From positions 1 through 52,834 of the forward strand of contig NZ_QOHF01000029.1 of the NCBI RefSeq assembly GCF_003319115.1: a stretch of DNA of 52,834 nucleotides, written 5' to 3'. The notes under the pieces were generated by a model. It was not told where the DNA came from and made no database searches. It was given only the letters and a program-made list of their open reading frames with translations. Below are positions 8,207-17,457 of this stretch, in pieces; within the stretch, counting starts at the first letter, position 1; each line of letters begins with the position of its first letter. Source of the DNA: Geodermatophilus sp. TF02-6. Its GTDB lineage: Bacteria; Actinomycetota; Actinomycetes; Mycobacteriales; Geodermatophilaceae. A program made the translations under genes and the position numbers.

Positions 8207-11200
8207 GTGCCGCAGTGGGACGACCGACCGATGGTGGGCCGGGACGCCGAGCTCGCCCGCCTGCTGGCCGCGGTCGACCGTGCCATCGACGGCCGCGGCT
8301 GCGCGGTGCTCCTGGCCGGTGACGCCGGCGTCGGCAAGACCCGGCTGCTCGACGAGCTGGCCGCCCGGGCGGCCGGGCGCGGCGTCCGCGTGCTGACCGG
8401 CCACTGCGTGGACCTCGGCGACGTCGGGTTGCCGTACCTGCCGTTCGTCGACCTGCTGCGCCCGGTGGCCGGCGAGCCCGCGGCCGCCTCCGCCGCGGCG
8501 CAGCCGGCCCTGGCCGGCCTGCTCGCCGGCCGGGCCGTCGCGGGCGCGCCCGAGCTGCCGGCCGGGGAGGCCGCCGACCTCGGCCGCCCCCTGACCCCCA
8601 GGCCCCTCCTCGACGACGGCCGGCTGCAGCTGTTCGAGGCGGTCGCCGCGCTGCTGGGCGAGCTCGCCGCGGTGACTCCGCTGCTGGTCGTGTTCGAGGA
8701 CGCGCACTGGGCCGACCGGTCCAGCCGCGACCTGCTGCGCTACCTGCTCGCCCGGCTGGCCGACGTGCCGGTGGCACTGGTCGTCTCGTACCGCTCCGAC
8801 GACCTGCACCGTCGCCACCCGCTGCGCCCGCTGCTGGCCGAGCTGGTGCGGCTGCCGGGGGTCGAGCGGCTGGAGCTGGCGCCGCTGCCGGACGCCGCCG
8901 TCGGCGAGCTGGTCCGCGGGCTGACCCCCGAGGTGCCCGACAGCACGGTCGAGGACGTCGTGGCCCGCGCCGAGGGCAACGCCTTCTACGCCGAGGAGCT
9001 GCTCGCCGCGGGGCTGGCGGGGGAGACGCTGCCGCTGGCGCTGACCGACGTGCTGCTGGCACGGGTGGAGCAGCTCGGGGAGGCCGCCCAGCGGGTGGTG
9101 CGCGTGGCCGCGGTCGCCGGCCGGCGGGTGCGCCACGAGTTGGTCGCCGCCGTCGGCGGGCTCGATCCGACGGAGCTCGAGGCCGCGCTGGCCGAGGCGG
9201 TCCACCGGCACCTGCTGGTCGTCTCGGACGACGGTCGCTACCGCTTCCGGCACGCCCTGCTGCGCGAGGCGGTGCTCGCCGACCTGCTGCCCGGGGAGCG
9301 GGTGCGGCTGCACGCGGCGATCGCCGCCCATCTGCTCGCCACGCCGGGCGGGGGCACCGCCGCGGAGCTGGCCCTCCACGCGCGGGGCAGCAACGACCTC
9401 GCCGGGGCTCTCTCCGCGTCGCTGGAGGCGGCGGCCGAGGCCGGCCGGGTCGGCGCACCCGCCGAGCAGCTGCAGCACCTGGAGGCGGCCCTGGCGCTGT
9501 GGTCGGCGGTCCCGGACGCGGCCGGGCGCGCCGGCCGGGACCAGGTCGAGCTCCTGCTCGACACCGCCGCGGCGGCCCGCCGGGGTGGCGAGCTGCACCG
9601 GGCGGTGGCGCTGCTGCGCTCGGCCCTGGAGCTGCTCGGGGAGGACGGCGACCCGATCGCCCGGGCCCGGGTGCACTCCACCCTGGCCCAGGCGCTGGGC
9701 CGGATCGAGGACCAGGCCGCGGCCCACCGGGAGACCAGCCGGGCGATGGCGCTGGTCCCGGCGCAGCCGCCGTCGGTGGTGCGCACCTGGGCCGCGGCGA
9801 CGCACGCGCGTACCAGCTACGACCGGGGGCTGCGCGCGGAGGGGGATGCGGCCGCCGACGAGGCGCTGGCCGCCGCCGACACGCTGGGCCTGGACAGCGC
9901 CTGGGCCGACACGGCGGTGTCCCTGGTCCGGATGCGCGGGTCCGGGGACCGGGCGGTGGTGCGGGCCCGCCTGGAGGAGGCGCTGGTGCGGGCCCGCCGT
10001 TCGCGGGACACCGACGTCGAGATGCGGGTGCTGTTCAACCTGGCCGTCGTCCCCCAGGACGCCGGGGACGTGGCCGAGGCGCTGACCTGGATCGACGCCG
10101 GGCTCGAGCGTGCCCGTGAGCTGGGCGTGGAGTGGGCGTTCTACCCCGCCGAGCTGCGCCACCTGGGGGTCGTCGCCCGGTACGTCACCGGGAACTGGGA
10201 GGGCAGCCTGCAGCTCGCCGACCAGCTGGCGCGGGTACCGGTCATGGCGGCGCACGTGCGCGCGGCCGGGCTGCTCGTGCAGGTCGGCCGGGGCGACCCG
10301 GCCGCCGCCGACCGGGTCGCGTGGGCGCGCGGGCTCGTCCGCCGGCTGGACGCGCACGTGCTGCTGCTCCTCGCCACCGCGAGCGCCGAGATCGACCTGG
10401 CCGCCTGGGCCGGGGACGCCGGCACGGCGGCCGAGCGGGCCCGCGCGGCGGCGGAGCGGGTGCGCACCCTGTGGGGCGCCGATCGGTTGGCGGTGGTCCG
10501 GCTGAGCGCCATGGCGCTGGCACCGGTCGGCGACGCCGCGGTCACGGCTCGGTTGCTCGGCGACGACGCCGGTGCGCGGCGCTGGGTGGAGACGGGGGAG
10601 GAGCTCGCCGGGCTGGCGCACGCAGCGGTCGAGGACCACCTGCGGTCGGTGGGCGGGTACGGCGCCGAGGGAGTGGCGTGGCTGACCCGGGTGGAGGCCG
10701 AGCAGGCCCGGCTGGCCGGCCGGGTCGAACCCGACCTGTGGCGGGCCGCCGTCGACGCGTTCGGCTACGGGCACGTCTACGAGCAGGCCCGGTCGCGGTG
10801 GCGGCTGGCCGAGGCGCTGCTCGCGACCGACGACCGGGCCGGCGCCGCCGAGGAGCTGCGCGCCGCCGCCTCGGTCGCGGACCGGTTGGGGGCCGCGCCG
10901 CTGCGCGCTGCCCTGGTGGCGCTGGCCCGGCGCGGACGCCTGCCCCTGGACCTGCCCGGGGCCGGGCGGGTCGTCGACCCCGCGGCGGTGTTCACGCCGC
11001 GCGAGAGCGAGGTGCTCGGGTTGCTGGCGCGGGGGCGGACCAACCGGCAGATCGGCGCGGAGCTCTACATCAGCGAGAAGACGGCCAGCGTGCACGTCAG
11101 CAACATCCTCGCCAAGCTCGGCGCCGGCGGCCGCGCGGAGGCGGTGGCGCTGGCCGCCGCCCGCGGGCTGCTGCCGTCGGTGGGCGCGCCGGCGAGCTGA
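8207..11200 (+). CDS. Large LuxR-family ATP-binding transcriptional regulator
   Basis: A 997-residue LAL/MalT-like regulator. An N-terminal AAA/NTPase module begins PMVGRDAEL and has Walker A GDAGVGKT (38-45) and a Walker B-like block LLVVFEDAHWAD near 160-175. A long helical, TPR-like middle follows. The C-terminal LuxR helix-turn-helix runs from FTPRESEVLGLL through NRQIGAELYISEKTASVHVSNILAKLG. Such proteins are ligand- and ATP-dependent activators of nearby or distant operons; the target is unknown. Start GTG 8207 is tentative, since ATG 8231 (MVGRDAEL) is also possible and neither has a clear ribosome site. It converges on the helicase across a long inverted repeat. Confidence 0.93.
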   Translation: MPQWDDRPMVGRDAELARLLAAVDRAIDGRGCAVLLAGDAGVGKTRLLDELAARAAGRGVRVLTGHCVDLGDVGLPYLPFVDLLRPVAGEPAAASAAAQPALAGLLAGRAVAGAPELPAGEAADLGRPLTPRPLLDDGRLQLFEAVAALLGELAAVTPLLVVFEDAHWADRSSRDLLRYLLARLADVPVALVVSYRSDDLHRRHPLRPLLAELVRLPGVERLELAPLPDAAVGELVRGLTPEVPDSTVEDVVARAEGNAFYAEELLAAGLAGETLPLALTDVLLARVEQLGEAAQRVVRVAAVAGRRVRHELVAAVGGLDPTELEAALAEAVHRHLLVVSDDGRYRFRHALLREAVLADLLPGERVRLHAAIAAHLLATPGGGTAAELALHARGSNDLAGALSASLEAAAEAGRVGAPAEQLQHLEAALALWSAVPDAAGRAGRDQVELLLDTAAAARRGGELHRAVALLRSALELLGEDGDPIARARVHSTLAQALGRIEDQAAAHRETSRAMALVPAQPPSVVRTWAAATHARTSYDRGLRAEGDAAADEALAAADTLGLDSAWADTAVSLVRMRGSGDRAVVRARLEEALVRARRSRDTDVEMRVLFNLAVVPQDAGDVAEALTWIDAGLERARELGVEWAFYPAELRHLGVVARYVTGNWEGSLQLADQLARVPVMAAHVRAAGLLVQVGRGDPAAADRVAWARGLVRRLDAHVLLLLATASAEIDLAAWAGDAGTAAERARAAAERVRTLWGADRLAVVRLSAMALAPVGDAAVTARLLGDDAGARRWVETGEELAGLAHAAVEDHLRSVGGYGAEGVAWLTRVEAEQARLAGRVEPDLWRAAVDAFGYGHVYEQARSRWRLAEALLATDDRAGAAEELRAAASVADRLGAAPLRAALVALARRGRLPLDLPGAGRVVDPAAVFTPRESEVLGLLARGRTNRQIGAELYISEKTASVHVSNILAKLGAGGRAEAVALAAARGLLPSVGAPAS

Positions 11201-11242
11201 GTGCTCACCCCGCCTGCCGTCGCCCGACCCAGGGCCCGGGAT

Positions 11243-11300
11243 GATCATCGGCGGATGGCTGGCCGACACGCCCGACGTGGACAGCCACCCGCCGATGATC
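11243..11300. terminator. 19-bp inverted repeat between convergent genes
   Basis: Arms at 11243-11261 and 11282-11300 match in 18 of 19 positions around a 20-base loop. It lies between the LuxR stop (11200) and the helicase stop (11314), so it can terminate either strand. The arms contain GATCATCGGCGG. Confidence 0.8.
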
Positions 11301-11313
11301 GACGGGCGGGGTG

Positions 11314-13119
11314 TCACAGCATGGTGCCCAGGCGTTCGCGGCGGGCGCGCAGCACCTCGATCGACGCGGACGCCGAGGGTGGCCCGGGCACCGACTTGCG
11401 CAACTGGGTGTGCACCACCGCGTGCGGCGTCGACGTCTTCGCCGACACCCGGCTGACCAGGCGGTTGATCTCCCGGCGCAGCTCGGCCGCGTCGCGCCAG
11501 GAGCGGCCGGCAGCACCATCGGCGAGGTCCTCGTCGGGGTGGTCCTCGACGAGCGGCAGCTCGCCAGTGTCGTCGTGGTGGCGCTCGGCGATCCGGGCCC
11601 GCAGCTCGTCGTCCCGCCGGGCCAGCAGCTCGGCGGTCTGCTCGGCGGTGAGCAGGCCGGGGATGCCGAGGAAGTCTTCGTCCTCGGGGGCGACCTCCGC
11701 CGGTGACCCCGACCCGGTGTGCGCGGTGCCGCCGTGCAGCACGTGCGCGAAGCGGGCGTCGGCCTCGAGCGCCTCGAACTGCCGGACCCCGTCGACCGGC
11801 GGGTCCCTGCGCGGCGGCGGCTCGAGGTCGAGCGCCTCGGGGTCGGCCGCCTTGGGCGGCGGAAGAACGTGGTTGCGTTGCTCCTCCATCGAGGCGGCGA
11901 GGGTCAGCAGCGGCCGGACGGCGGGCAGGAACACCGTCGCCGACTCGTGCGGCGCCCGGGCGCGGACGACCCGGCCGACCGCCTGGGCGAAGAACAGCGG
12001 CGTCCGGTAGGAGGTCATCCACGCCAGGACGGCGGCCCGCGGGACGTCGACGCCCTCGGAGATCATCCGCACGCAGACCGCGATGCGCGCGGAGCCGGCC
12101 GCGAAGCGCTCGATCTTCTTCGACGCCCTGGGGTCGTCGGAGAGGATCAGCTCCGGCGCCTTGCCGGTGACCCGCTTGACGATGCGGGCGTAGGCGCGGG
12201 CGTCGTCCTGGTCGCTGGCCAGCACCAGCCCCGCGGCGTCGGGCATGCCGTTCTCGCGCAGGTGGGTGATCCGGTCGTCCATCGCGGCGATCACGTGCGG
12301 CACCCACTGGCCCTTGGGGTCCAGCGCCGTCCGCCAGGCCTGCATCTCCACCGATCGCGTGCCGGCCTCGGACAGCGAGGCGGCGACCACCTCGCCGGCG
12401 GAGTTCCGCCAGCGCGACGTCCCGGTGTAGGCGGCGAACACCACCGGCCGCACCACGTCGTCGGCCAGCGCCTCCCGGTACCCGTAGGTGTAGTCGGCGC
12501 GGCTGACCAGGCCCAGCCCGCCCTCGCCGTCGTCGCCCTCGAAGCCGTCCTCCTCGTAGCGGACGAAGGGGATGCGCTCGTCGGGCTTGGTGCGGAACGG
12601 CGTCCCGGTCAGGCACAGCCGGCGCGCGGCGCGGCCGTGGGCCTCCTCGACCGCCTCGCCCCAGGACAGCCCGTCGCCGGCGTGGTGCACCTCGTCGAGG
12701 ATCACCAGCGTCTTGACCGCGGTGGCGCGGGCGGCGTGCAGCATCGGCTTGCCGGCGACCTGCGCGTAGGTGGTCACGTAGCCCTGGGTGCCGGCGCGCA
12801 CCGGCCCGACGGCGTTGGTCAGCCCCGGGTCCAGGACGATGCCCATCCGGTCGGCGGCGTCGGCCCACTGTAGCCGCAGGTGGTCGGTCGGGCAGACGAC
12901 GACCACCCGGGCGACCTCGCGGCGCTGCAGCAGCCGCGCGGCCAGGGTGAGCGCGAAGGTCGTCTTGCCCGCGCCCGGGGTCGCGGTGACCAGGAAGTCC
13001 CTGGGCGACTCCTGCTCGTACTGCTCCAGGGCGGCCTGCTGCCAGGCCCGGAGCGGTCGGCCGGTCCTCTGCGGGGCGACCGCCTCCGCGCGTGCTGCAC
13101 TTCCCATGTCGCCGGCCAT
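11314..13119 (-). CDS. DEAD/DEAH-box (superfamily 2) helicase
   Basis: A 601-residue SF2 helicase or DNA translocase. Motif I is TATPGAGKTTFA near residue 50, motif II is ILDEVHHAGDG near 140, motif III TGTPFR follows, and the C-terminal RecA lobe has VCVRMISEGVDVPRAAVL and QAVGRVVRA (motif VI). A charged C-terminal region of about 150 residues follows with no recognised domain. No nuclease or methylase is adjacent, so this is not obviously a restriction subunit. ATG 13119 is chosen; ATG 13107 four codons later is an alternative. A truncated copy of its first about 25 codons and upstream DNA lies at 18207-18330. Confidence 0.9.
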   Translation of the reverse strand: MAGDMGSAARAEAVAPQRTGRPLRAWQQAALEQYEQESPRDFLVTATPGAGKTTFALTLAARLLQRREVARVVVVCPTDHLRLQWADAADRMGIVLDPGLTNAVGPVRAGTQGYVTTYAQVAGKPMLHAARATAVKTLVILDEVHHAGDGLSWGEAVEEAHGRAARRLCLTGTPFRTKPDERIPFVRYEEDGFEGDDGEGGLGLVSRADYTYGYREALADDVVRPVVFAAYTGTSRWRNSAGEVVAASLSEAGTRSVEMQAWRTALDPKGQWVPHVIAAMDDRITHLRENGMPDAAGLVLASDQDDARAYARIVKRVTGKAPELILSDDPRASKKIERFAAGSARIAVCVRMISEGVDVPRAAVLAWMTSYRTPLFFAQAVGRVVRARAPHESATVFLPAVRPLLTLAASMEEQRNHVLPPPKAADPEALDLEPPPRRDPPVDGVRQFEALEADARFAHVLHGGTAHTGSGSPAEVAPEDEDFLGIPGLLTAEQTAELLARRDDELRARIAERHHDDTGELPLVEDHPDEDLADGAAGRSWRDAAELRREINRLVSRVSAKTSTPHAVVHTQLRKSVPGPPSASASIEVLRARRERLGTML

Positions 13120-13287
13120 CCTGCCTGCGGCGAGGGCGACACGCCCAACCGGCCGCCTGCCGCGCGCGTCCCCGCCCTCGGCGTATGGGGCTCGGCGACG
13201 AGGACCTGACCTGCGGCGACGCCGCGGGCTGACCGCCCGCCGGGTGCTGCTCACCGGGTCGACCCCGCCGCGGCACCCACCACGTGC

Positions 13288-13962
13288 TCAGTCCAGGCGG
13301 GCGTCGTGGACGAGCAGGGCCAGCTGGGTGCGGTTGGCGAGGTCGAGCTTGGCGAGGATGCGGGTGAGGTGGGCCTTGACCGTGGCGGTGCTCAGGTAGA
13401 GCTCGCCGCCGATCTCGGCGTTGGTGGCCCCGCGCGCCACGGCGAGGGTGACGTCCAGCTCGCGCGGGCTGAGCGCCCGCAGGCTGGCACGCGCCCGGTC
13501 CTCGCCGGCGGTGTCGGCGACGCGGTCCATCAACCGGCGCAGCACCGAGGGGGACACGGCGGGCTCCCCGCGGGCCACGCGCAGGACGGCGTCGACGATG
13601 GTGGCCGGGGCGGCGTCCTTGAGCAGGAAGCCGGCGGCGCCGGCCCGCAGCGCCCGGGCGATGTCCTCGTCGCTGTCGAAGGTGGTCAGCACCACGACCT
13701 GGGGGGCGTCGGGGCGCCGGCGCACCTGCCGGGTGGCCTCGACCCCGTCGACGCGGGGCATGCGCAGGTCCATGAGGACGACGTCGGCGCGCTGACCGCG
13801 CAGGGCGCGGAGGACCTCGTCGCCGTCGGCGGCCTCGGCGACGACGGTGATCCCGGCGACGCCGTCGAGCATCAGCCGCAGTCCGGCCCGCACCAGCGGG
13901 TCGTCGTCGACGAGCAGGATCGACACCCGGTCGGCGGGGCCGGCTGCCGGGGGCGTGCTCAC
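13288..13962 (-). CDS. NarL/FixJ-family response regulator
   Basis: A 224-residue two-component regulator. The receiver domain has acidic DDD at 19-21, the phospho-acceptor D65 in VVLMDLRMP, and a later LTTFDSDEDI with KDA switch Lys. The C-terminal LuxR helix-turn-helix runs LSPRELDVTLAVARGATNAEIGGELYLSTATVKAHL. The start GTG 13962 overlaps the stop of the kinase upstream (GTGA), so the pair is co-translated. It most likely controls its own operon or the neighbouring membrane protein, but no target site is visible. Confidence 0.95.
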   Translation of the reverse strand: MSTPPAAGPADRVSILLVDDDPLVRAGLRLMLDGVAGITVVAEAADGDEVLRALRGQRADVVLMDLRMPRVDGVEATRQVRRRPDAPQVVVLTTFDSDEDIARALRAGAAGFLLKDAAPATIVDAVLRVARGEPAVSPSVLRRLMDRVADTAGEDRARASLRALSPRELDVTLAVARGATNAEIGGELYLSTATVKAHLTRILAKLDLANRTQLALLVHDARLD

Positions 13963-15140
13963 CGGGTGGCCGCCGCGAGGCTGCGGCCGGCGACCGGCCA
14001 CGGCACCCGGACCCGCAGCACGAACCGCCCGCCCTCGACGCCGTGGGCACTGTGTCCGCCGGCGAGCCGGACCCGCTCGTCCACGCCCAGCAGACCGGTG
14101 CCGCTGCCGCGGGTCAGCGGAGCGCGGCCGGCCGGAGGCAGCGGGTTGCTCACCACCAGTTCGGCGGAGCCGCCCGGCTGCGCGCCGACGGTGACGTGCA
14201 CCGGAGAACCGGGCGCGTGCCGGCGGGCGTTGGTCAGCGCCTCCTGCAGGACCCGGTACAGGGTCCGCCCGGCCCCGTCGGGCAGGCTCCGCAGGGCGTC
14301 CAGCGAGCCGTGCAGCTCGACCGGGGTGCCGGAGCGGCGGGCGTCGTCGACCAGCCGTGCCAGGTCGCCGGCGCCGGGCGGGGGGTGCAGCCGCTCGGCC
14401 GGCGGCGACTCCTCGTCGCTGCGCAGGACGCCGATCACGTCGCGGAGGTCGTTGAGCGCCTCCTGCACGCCGCGGCGGACGAGGCCGGCGGCCTCGGCGA
14501 GGCGTTCCGGTGCCGCGTCCGGGCGGAACTCCAGCGCCCCGGCGTAGGTGGCCAGCAGGGAGAGCCGGTGGGCGAGCACGTCGTGCATCTCCCGCGCGAT
14601 GGCGGTCCGTTCGGCCGCACGCGCCTCGGCGACGCGCCGCTCCTGCTCCGCCTCGGCCCGCCGCGCGCGTTCCCGCAGCGAGGCGAGCAGCGACGCCCGC
14701 GCCTGCAGGAACGCGCCCGTGGCCACCAGCGCCGCCTGGGTCACCGCGTCGAGGACGACCCACCACAGCAGCGGGATGCTCTGCGCAGGGACCAGCGCCC
14801 GCTGCACCAGGAGTGCCGAGAAGCCGGCTGCCGCCAGCAGCAGGGCGGTGCGCAGCGGGCGGGTGCGCGCGACGAGGGCGACGGCGAGGGTCGCGCACGG
14901 GGTGGCGGCCGGGGACAGCGCGCTGAGCAGCACCAGCGCGACGCCACCGGTCACCGGACGGCGCAGCAGCGGCGGGACCAGGGCGCACGCGGCGATCCCC
15001 GCCGCCAGGTCCAGCAGGAACCGCCCGCTGAGCCCCAGGCTCGCCCAGCGGCCGACGAGCGTGGCGGCGACCACCGACCCCACGGCGGCGGTGCTGACGA
15101 CCACCGCCCGTGCGGGCGGACGGTCGGCACAGTCCTGCAT
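13959..15140 (-). CDS. Membrane sensor histidine kinase (HisKA_3 family)
   Basis: A 393-residue kinase. About four to five hydrophobic segments fill residues 12-145, a short coiled coil follows (RERARRAEAEQERR), then the dimerisation box REMHDVLAHRLS with H186 as phospho-acceptor. The ATPase part has the N-box LQEALTNARRHA and GSGTGLLGVDERV. The ATG at 15140 has a TACCGT box 6 bases upstream, so the mRNA may be leaderless. It forms an overlapping pair with the regulator at 13288-13962. The signal sensed is unknown. Confidence 0.95.
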   Translation of the reverse strand: MQDCADRPPARAVVVSTAAVGSVVAATLVGRWASLGLSGRFLLDLAAGIAACALVPPLLRRPVTGGVALVLLSALSPAATPCATLAVALVARTRPLRTALLLAAAGFSALLVQRALVPAQSIPLLWWVVLDAVTQAALVATGAFLQARASLLASLRERARRAEAEQERRVAEARAAERTAIAREMHDVLAHRLSLLATYAGALEFRPDAAPERLAEAAGLVRRGVQEALNDLRDVIGVLRSDEESPPAERLHPPPGAGDLARLVDDARRSGTPVELHGSLDALRSLPDGAGRTLYRVLQEALTNARRHAPGSPVHVTVGAQPGGSAELVVSNPLPPAGRAPLTRGSGTGLLGVDERVRLAGGHSAHGVEGGRFVLRVRVPWPVAGRSLAAATR

Positions 15141-15175
15141 GCCTGGACGGTAGGGGTCCGCCGGCTGCGCGGGTA

Positions 15176-15189
15176 CCGACCAAAGTCGG
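15176..15189. promoter_or_regulatory. Short inverted repeat in the divergent kinase/membrane-protein promoter
   Basis: CCGAC (15176-15180) and GTCGG (15185-15189) flank CAAA, 36-49 bp upstream of the kinase ATG. It could be a regulator site for the divergent pair. The evidence is weak. Confidence 0.25.
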
Positions 15190-15231
15190 CTCGTCGACCG
15201 CCGCCGGGTGACCGGCCGACAGCTCTCCGGA

Positions 15232-15262
15232 CGCTGCCCGGCCGGGCTCCGCCCGGGCAGCG
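15232..15262 (+). repeat. 10-bp perfect hairpin just before a membrane-protein start
   Basis: Arms 15232-15241 and 15253-15262 pair perfectly around 11 bases. The hairpin ends on the G of one candidate GTG (15262), so initiation there would be occluded. The next in-frame GTG at 15271 lies just outside it. Confidence 0.5.
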
Positions 15263-15270
15263 TGGCGGCC

Positions 15271-15954
15271 GTGGCCACTCCGTCCTCCCGGCACCGACCC
15301 GCCGTCCGCGTCGCGGTGGGCGCGGCGGTCGGGTTCGCCGTCCCCACTCTCGCCTTCTACGTCCTGCGCTGGTCCGGGGTGGGGGTGTACCCGGCGCTGG
15401 TGGCCTCGGCGCTGGTCTCGGCGCTGCCGGCGCTGGTCTCCCTGGTCCGCGACCGGCGCGTCGACGGGTTCTCCGCGTACGTCACGGCGATGACGCTCGG
15501 CGCCCTGGTCGTCTCGCTGCTGCCCGGCGACACGCGGTTCCTGCTGGCCCGGGAGGCGGTGCTGACCGGGGTCACCGGCGTCTGGTTCCTCGCCGGCGTG
15601 CGGACCCGCCGTCCGTTGGTCTACCTGCTGTCCCGGCCGCTGCTCGAGGGCCGCCTGCACTGGCCCGCGGACTGGGAGCGGCTGTGGGCGGCCTCCCCGC
15701 GGTTCCGGCGCATGTGGCGGACTGCCGGCGTCCTGTGGGGGATCGGCCTGCTCGCCGACGCCGCGGTGCGGGTGCTGCTCGCCTACACCGTGCCGCCCGA
15801 CCGCGTCCCCGTGCTCGGCACGGCCCTGTACGCGGTCACCCTCGTCGTCCTCAACGCGGTCACGCACGCCTACTACGCGGTCTGCGGCGTCCACGACCCC
15901 CGTTCGCCGCTGCGCCGCGCGGAGGACGACGCGGTGCACCCGCTGCCCCGGTGA
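15271..15954 (+). CDS. Multi-pass membrane protein, VC0807-like
   Basis: About 227 residues with roughly six hydrophobic segments: AVGAAVGFAVPTLAFYVL, ALVASALVSALPALVSLV, VTAMTLGALVVSLL, VTGVWFLAGV, a later WGIGLLADAAVRVLLAY and VTLVVLNAVTHAYYAV. A conserved-looking RPLVYLLSRPLLEG and WxxLWxxSPxFRRMWR between helices matches the VC0807/intracellular-septation-A-like group; the role is unknown. The start is uncertain: GTG 15208, 15262 and 15271 are all in frame and the earlier ones add non-protein-like residues. It lies between two oppositely oriented two-component systems and could be a regulated target of either. Confidence 0.7.
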   Translation: MATPSSRHRPAVRVAVGAAVGFAVPTLAFYVLRWSGVGVYPALVASALVSALPALVSLVRDRRVDGFSAYVTAMTLGALVVSLLPGDTRFLLAREAVLTGVTGVWFLAGVRTRRPLVYLLSRPLLEGRLHWPADWERLWAASPRFRRMWRTAGVLWGIGLLADAAVRVLLAYTVPPDRVPVLGTALYAVTLVVLNAVTHAYYAVCGVHDPRSPLRRAEDDAVHPLPR

Positions 15955-16140
15955 GGAGCCGGGCTGCTCTCCCGCCGTCGGCGGCCCGTGCCGCCGGGCT
16001 CGGGGCTCTCGACACGGCCGCCGGACGCCGGGAGCATCGACGTCCGAGATGGAGCGCGGACGGCTGTCGGGCCAGCCCGACACGGGATCGGCCGGTTGGC
16101 GGGATGGGGTGGGGCACCCGCCCCGACCAGGCTCGACCGC

Positions 16141-17457
16141 ATGACCGCCGACACCGCCGTCCCGCCGCCGATGACCGCCCCGGGCACCCCCGCCCCACCC
16201 CGTCCCCGCGACGCGCTGCGACGCCTCGGCGTGGACACCGCCTACAGCCTGGTCACCTTCCCGGTGGCGACCACCGGCTTCGTCCTGGTCGTGGTCGGCC
16301 TCGCGGCCGGCGCCGGGCTGCTCGTGGTGTGGGTCGGCCTCCCCGTCCTCGCGGGGACCCTGCTCGCGGCGCGCGGCCTGGCCGGCGTGGAGCGCGCCTG
16401 GCTGCCCGCCGTCCTCGGGACCCCGCTGCCTGCGCCGGTTCACCGGCGGGCGGAGGGCGGAACGGTCCGGCGGCTGCTGACGCCGCTGCGCGATCCGCAG
16501 GCCTGGCTCGACGCGCTGCACGCGCTGATCCGCTTCCCGCTGTCGATCCTGGCGTTCGCCGTCACCGTGGCGTTCTGGTCGGCGGCGCTCGGCGGCCTGA
16601 CCTACGCGGCCTGGGACTGGACGCTGCCCGACGCCTCCCGCGACCCGGAGAACACCGACCTGCTGGAGCTGCTCGGCTTCGACAGCAGCCCCTGGCGGCG
16701 GATCCTGCTCTACACCGCGATCGGGGTGGTCTTCGCGCTGCTCCTGCCGTTCGTCGTGCGCGGTGTGGCGCTGCTGCAGGCGCAGCTGGGGCGGGTGCTG
16801 CTCACCTCCCGCGCGGCGACCCAGGCCGAGATGGACCGGCTGGCCGGCGGCCGGGACGCCGCGGTGGCCGCCGAGGCGGTCGCGCTGCGCCGGCTCGAGC
16901 GCGACATCCACGACGGCCCGCAGCAGCACCTGGTGCGGCTGGGCATGGACCTCTCCCGGGCGCAGCGCCAGCTCGACCGCGACCCCGCGGCCGCCCGGAC
17001 GACCCTCGGCGAGGCGGCCGGCCTGGCCCGGGAGGCGCTCGAGGAGCTGCGCGCCCTCTCCCGCGGCATCGCTCCGCCGGTGCTCGCCGACCGCGGCCTG
17101 CCCGCCGCGCTGGCGGCGCTGGCCGCCCGCTCGCCGGTGCCGGTGGAGCTCGCCGTCGACCTGCCGCCGCAGCGGCCGGCTCCGGCGGTGGAGAACACCC
17201 TGTACTTCGTGGTCAGCGAGGCGCTGGCCAACGCGGCCAAGCACAGCCGGGCACGGGTGTGCCGGGTCGAGGTCGGCCGGGCCGACGGCGTGGTACGGGT
17301 CGTGGTCGAGGACGACGGCGCCGGTGGGGCGGTCGCCGCCCCCGGCCACGGCCTGGCGGGGCTGGCCGACCGGCTGCGCGCCGTGGACGGCGTCCTGACC
17401 GTGGACAGCCCGAGCGGTGGGCCGACCCGGCTGACCGCGCAGCTGGCGTGGGCCTGA
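16141..17457 (+). CDS. Sensor histidine kinase with N-terminal membrane sensor domain
   Basis: A 438-residue kinase. The first about 210 residues are a two-part membrane sensor with paired hydrophobic hairpins (TTGFVLVVVGLAAGAGLLVV and FPLSILAFAVTVAFWSAAL, then ILLYTAIGVVFALLLPFVV), like the putative-sensor domain of actinobacterial kinases. The HisKA_3 box is ERDIHDGPQQHLVRLGMDL with H257 as phospho-acceptor. The ATPase has SEALANAAKHS and GHGLAGLADRL. ATG 16141 is chosen from the context. Its stop lies inside the downstream regulator gene, so they form an operon. Confidence 0.95.
   Translation: MTADTAVPPPMTAPGTPAPPRPRDALRRLGVDTAYSLVTFPVATTGFVLVVVGLAAGAGLLVVWVGLPVLAGTLLAARGLAGVERAWLPAVLGTPLPAPVHRRAEGGTVRRLLTPLRDPQAWLDALHALIRFPLSILAFAVTVAFWSAALGGLTYAAWDWTLPDASRDPENTDLLELLGFDSSPWRRILLYTAIGVVFALLLPFVVRGVALLQAQLGRVLLTSRAATQAEMDRLAGGRDAAVAAEAVALRRLERDIHDGPQQHLVRLGMDLSRAQRQLDRDPAAARTTLGEAAGLAREALEELRALSRGIAPPVLADRGLPAALAALAARSPVPVELAVDLPPQRPAPAVENTLYFVVSEALANAAKHSRARVCRVEVGRADGVVRVVVEDDGAGGAVAAPGHGLAGLADRLRAVDGVLTVDSPSGGPTRLTAQLAWA

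Noticed and set aside
11314..13119. Restriction-system helicase subunit
   Set aside because: No methyltransferase, specificity or nuclease gene flanks it and no nuclease motif is visible in its C-terminal region.
7979..14050. A 2023-codon open frame on the minus strand across the LuxR regulator and helicase
   Set aside because: It is an antisense frame kept open by high GC; it is Pro/Arg/Gln-rich without domains and is contradicted by clear genes in the same DNA.
13963..17349. Very long N-terminal extension of the response regulator at 13288
   Set aside because: It runs antisense to the kinase genes. The regulator clearly starts at GTG 13962, overlapping its kinase.
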